Positions 60,301-64,000 of a stretch of 64,000 nt of DNA are shown here, piece by piece. Both the position numbers and the translations under genes were made by a program. The stretch covers positions 124,001-188,000 of the forward strand of contig JAEOUA010000011.1 in NCBI GenBank assembly GCA_016839555.1, written 5' to 3'. Within the stretch, counting starts at the first letter, position 1, and every line of letters begins with the position of its first letter. Origin of the DNA: Promethearchaeota archaeon (GTDB lineage Archaea > Asgardarchaeota > Lokiarchaeia > Sigyniarchaeales > SOKP01). A model generated the notes under the pieces. That model was not told where the DNA came from. It saw nothing but the letters and a program-made list of their open reading frames with translations, and ran no database searches.

Positions 60301-61548
60301 TTAAAAATATTCATTATTATAATTCTGAATGGCTTCAAACATAGCTAATATGTTTTCAGGTGGGACATCGGGTAAAATATTATGCACCGTGTTCCATATA
60401 TATCCCCCTCCTGGGGCAAATATTTCTAATAATTCAAATACATGTTTCTTTACATTTTTCGGGGATTTCCTATTAATAACATTTCTAGTATCTGCTCCAC
60501 CACCCCAGAAAGTAATTTCATCCCCAAAATTCTCCTTTAAAAACTTTGGTTCCATATCTCTAGCGTTAATTTGAACAGGATTAAGAATATCGATTCCTAT
60601 TTCTATAAAATCTGGGATAATTGGAATAATTGAGCCACAACAATGTAGAAATATCTTCATATCTGAATTTTTTTTTATATATTCACATACCTCTTTCAAT
60701 TTCGGTTTTATTAACTCTCGAAAGAGATCTGGATTCATAAAAAGACCATTATTTTCTCCGTAATCATCTCCAATACAAATTATATCAACTAAATCTCCCA
60801 CGTATTTACAAATCATTGTTAAAGATACTTTTTGAAGTTCTAAAACCAGATTTAAAAAATTTTCAACCTCTGCGGGACGTCTCATTATGTCAATTAAAAA
60901 CTTATCCATTGGTATTAAAGCTGTTCCAAATTGGAAAAAACTAACTCCTGCGCCCAAGCATAGTGCTCTGTCAGTATTTTTTTTAAAATCTATTGTTCTC
61001 CTTCTAAAATCACGCCAAAATCCTTTCTGGTTTAAATGATCCATGGGGGCCGTTATCATTTCAAATCCTGCCATTTTTGGCATAGCTTTTAGAAGATCAT
61101 TCATATTTTTAGGATATTTATCTTTACATGGAAAATATGTTTGGTCTATAACTTTTGCTGCTTCTGACATTCGTGCTAAAACAGTTCCATCAGTATGAAC
61201 GACTTCAATCGAATTATCCTCATTAAATTTAGGTTTAAACCATACTGGAAATTGCGCCTCAATACCATTAACATTTACATAATACCAATCTTCATCCTTT
61301 GTATTGTAAATCCTTCCGACATCAATTGCATCCACTGAAAATCGGTCTAGTATCATATTTTCTGGTTGAGCTAACTGTTGAGCAACATCATAAATTCTTA
61401 CATATCCAGATTTAATTCCAAGATATTTTTTAAGTCGAGAATAGGCTATTGCTGAAATACCAGTTGTATTTGTAGCACCCAAATCTACTGGGATTCGATC
61501 AGGCTCTTCATGATTAATGGCAGCAAAAATTCTTTCTCGAGAATTCAT
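60301..61548 (-). CDS. Uroporphyrinogen decarboxylase-like (UroD/MtaA-type) protein
   Basis: MNSRERIFAAINHEEPDRIPVDLGATNTTG; FLHCCGSIIPIIPDFIEIGIDILNPVQINARDM; GGGADTRNVI; GGYIWNTVHNILPDVPPENI. Confidence 0.88.
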   Translation of the reverse strand: MNSRERIFAAINHEEPDRIPVDLGATNTTGISAIAYSRLKKYLGIKSGYVRIYDVAQQLAQPENMILDRFSVDAIDVGRIYNTKDEDWYYVNVNGIEAQFPVWFKPKFNEDNSIEVVHTDGTVLARMSEAAKVIDQTYFPCKDKYPKNMNDLLKAMPKMAGFEMITAPMDHLNQKGFWRDFRRRTIDFKKNTDRALCLGAGVSFFQFGTALIPMDKFLIDIMRRPAEVENFLNLVLELQKVSLTMICKYVGDLVDIICIGDDYGENNGLFMNPDLFRELIKPKLKEVCEYIKKNSDMKIFLHCCGSIIPIIPDFIEIGIDILNPVQINARDMEPKFLKENFGDEITFWGGGADTRNVINRKSPKNVKKHVFELLEIFAPGGGYIWNTVHNILPDVPPENILAMFEAIQNYNNEYF

Positions 61549-61747
61549 ATTATAATTTCTTTTTACTTTTTTGTTCTATTTTTTAACATATTATTAAAGA
61601 TTTCTTAATATTAGAAAATAATTTTGAATATTTTAAAACATAGTTGATAATATTTATGTAATATAAATAAAAAATAAGGATAATAATAATTTAAAAATCA
61701 TAGTCTTATGTAAACAAATCCCTTTTTAATATTAAAACTCAAAAGAT

Positions 61748-64000
61748 ATGAAATTAGAAAATGATAAATATAGGATTAATTTTAAATTTAAACACGGCAT
61801 TTTAGATCAAAATATTAAAATTAAAACACAAAAAGGTTTTATTCCTGTTTTACGTAATTTTAACAATAAAAATATAATAAATTTTTCAAATAAACCATTA
61901 TATTTTTCAGCAATAAAGGGAAATAGAAATCCTAATAATTTTAATTTCATAATTAAATCTGATTCTGATATTGATATAGAATTTATTCCATCTATTGATA
62001 ATGAAGAGAATACTATTTATGAGAAATATGTAATCTTATTTCATAAAAAGAAAACATTATCCAAAATCTTAGCTGAGTTCGAAATTTGTTTAGGAAATCA
62101 AGCCGGTTTTGTTTGGGTACCACATCTCAGACCAAAACAAAAATATGTTATTGGAGATCATATTTTTAGATCTCCAGTAATTATCTATTCATCCAAAACT
62201 ATTGCATGTGCGTTAATTCCAGATTTAGATGAACTTAAAGAAAATAGACGATACCCCACTTATCTTAATTTGGAGATATACTCAAAAAATGAGAAAAATC
62301 CATACTTATCTTATGGTTTTGGGAAATATAAACCAGTAAAACATGTCTTTTTCAAAAAACAATGGTATAAGAAAATGAAATTCAAAAAAGGAGATTCCCT
62401 TACTTTTGGCTATTATATAAAGTTATTTCATAATAAATCACGCTCAGAACTTATCAAGACAATAAATTCATTTTTATGGATTAAATATGGTAAAAAACTA
62501 CTAAGACAGAATTTGAATCCTCAAATTCTTCCTTATAATATTAACGTACAAGAAGGCTTAAAAGCAATATTTAAGAGACATGAATATTGGGGCAATTTTT
62601 ATATAAATAATAAAAAGTGTGGTGGTATATGGCAAAGAAGTTGGTTAGGGAAGAAAAAGGCACCTTTAGAATATGTAGAACCAAAAGATTTAGCTTCTCA
62701 TAAAAAAGCCAGAATGAAAGAAATAGTTGGTACAAAATCAATTTTAGGGAAAATAATAATAAATATATCTTTTTCACCGAAGACTATTAAATTTTTTGAT
62801 AAGTTCACAAGAAATTATCCTATTGTACGTCGTGTGGCTGAAGTTTGGAACAATGCCTGGTTCTTAAACATTAGAACTGGATTTGGAATTAAATTATTTG
62901 GTATTGTTTATAATGATAATGATCTTATTGAAAAAGGGAATAGAATTTTAAATACTTTATTGAATTTACCACGGAAAAGAGGTTTATTTCCAAGTGTCAT
63001 TTTACCCGCAACTAAAAACGCTCAAGATTTCTCATTCATTAATGGAGTTAAAGGTTTTAGATATGATGATGAATTTCATCTTGTTGATTGTTCACTTGCC
63101 ATGTATTGGGCACTAAAATATTATCAATATTTTGAAAAAAATGAATTAATCAACGATTTGTCCTTAAAGTTAATAAATACTATAAAAGAGATTCAATTGG
63201 ATAATGGAGCAATTCCAACATATTTACGAATTGATGATTATAGTGAGAAACCTTTTATCAGCGAAAAATTAATTAATTCTGCTAGTTCTGGTGCATCAAT
63301 GATGTTTATTTTGGAATATTATAAAATAATGAAAGAAAAAGATTTAATACTAATGGCAAAACGGATTGCTAAATTTATTCATCATGAAATATTACCAAAG
63401 AATAAATGGCAGGATTTTGAACCATTTTATAGCTGTACGAATCTACCACTTAAGTTTTATGATAAATTCACTGAGAACAATGTGATGAATTGTCTTTCAA
63501 TTTATTGGTGTGCAGAAGGATTCAAAGAGTTGTATAAAATAACTAAAAATTCCAAATATTTAAAAATAGGAGAACATATACTTGGATTATTATCCCTATT
63601 TCAACAAGTTTGGAATTTGCCTTATATCGATTATAATACTTTTGGTGGTTTTGGTGCTCAAAATGCCGACGCAGAACTTGGAGATGCTAGGCAAGGATTA
63701 TTTGTCCGTACATATATGGATTATTATTTACTCACTGGAAATAAAGAATATATGGAGAGAGGAATTGCTGCCTTAAGAGCATGTTGGGCATTACAATTAC
63801 TAGAAGAATATAAAGATCAATGCCCTGGAAATTTATTAGGTATTGATAGCATAAAAGATATTGATAAAGGTTGCGTGAATGAGAATTATGGTCATTCGGG
63901 AATAGACTTTCGGACCCCTGGTTATGAAATGTTTGATTGGGGTATAGGAACATCAATTATGGCTACAGCTTACGTTAAATATAACTTTGGAGATCTATTT
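61748..64000 (+). CDS. Six-hairpin glycosidase-like protein, partial at window end (absent from ORF track)
   Basis: ATG at 61748 then open frame to 64000: MKLENDKYRINFKFKHGILDQNIKIKTQKGFIPVL...GFVWVPHLRPKQKYVIGDHIF...YDDEFHLVDCSLAMYWALKYYQYFEKN...FGGFGAQNADAELGDARQGLFVRTYMDYYLLTGNKEYMERGIAALRACWA... Confidence 0.8.
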   Translation, partial: MKLENDKYRINFKFKHGILDQNIKIKTQKGFIPVLRNFNNKNIINFSNKPLYFSAIKGNRNPNNFNFIIKSDSDIDIEFIPSIDNEENTIYEKYVILFHKKKTLSKILAEFEICLGNQAGFVWVPHLRPKQKYVIGDHIFRSPVIIYSSKTIACALIPDLDELKENRRYPTYLNLEIYSKNEKNPYLSYGFGKYKPVKHVFFKKQWYKKMKFKKGDSLTFGYYIKLFHNKSRSELIKTINSFLWIKYGKKLLRQNLNPQILPYNINVQEGLKAIFKRHEYWGNFYINNKKCGGIWQRSWLGKKKAPLEYVEPKDLASHKKARMKEIVGTKSILGKIIINISFSPKTIKFFDKFTRNYPIVRRVAEVWNNAWFLNIRTGFGIKLFGIVYNDNDLIEKGNRILNTLLNLPRKRGLFPSVILPATKNAQDFSFINGVKGFRYDDEFHLVDCSLAMYWALKYYQYFEKNELINDLSLKLINTIKEIQLDNGAIPTYLRIDDYSEKPFISEKLINSASSGASMMFILEYYKIMKEKDLILMAKRIAKFIHHEILPKNKWQDFEPFYSCTNLPLKFYDKFTENNVMNCLSIYWCAEGFKELYKITKNSKYLKIGEHILGLLSLFQQVWNLPYIDYNTFGGFGAQNADAELGDARQGLFVRTYMDYYLLTGNKEYMERGIAALRACWALQLLEEYKDQCPGNLLGIDSIKDIDKGCVNENYGHSGIDFRTPGYEMFDWGIGTSIMATAYVKYNFGDLF

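Noticed and set aside
1-64000. CRISPR arrays, rRNA, tRNA, insertion sequences
   Set aside because: No regular direct repeats with spacers, no recognisable tRNA T-loop GGTTCRA context, no rRNA, no transposase-like ORF seen.

Overview
AT-rich archaeal chromosomal window of Asgard (Lokiarchaeia-like) character. Typical archaeal genes present: TFB, eL33, uS10, archaeal GlyRS, XPD-like helicase, archaeal RecJ/DHH nuclease, beta-CASP RNase, and the H4MPT C1 enzymes Mch, Mtd and Ftr. Eukaryote-like genes present: an ESCRT-III/Snf7 protein at the left edge, a large zinc-finger + coiled-coil + GRAM/PH-like + Asn-rich protein, a Rag/Gtr-type GTPase with a C-terminal extension, and a presenilin-like GxGD intramembrane protease. 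No rRNA, tRNA, CRISPR array or transposon was recognised. The main hunt results are: (i) several genes, including ESCRT-III, whose reading frame has no ATG/GTG/TTG at its 5' end but has an SD-like motif followed by ATT or ATA; (ii) a TrmO gene split by one in-frame TAG where a Tyr would fit; (iii) the Zn-finger/GRAM/Asn-rich protein close to ESCRT-III; (iv) a small stand-alone GGDEF-like palm protein; (v) an esterase gene that changes base composition within the ORF; (vi) the Rag-like GTPase and presenilin-like protease. All family calls come from reading motifs by eye; no database search was run.
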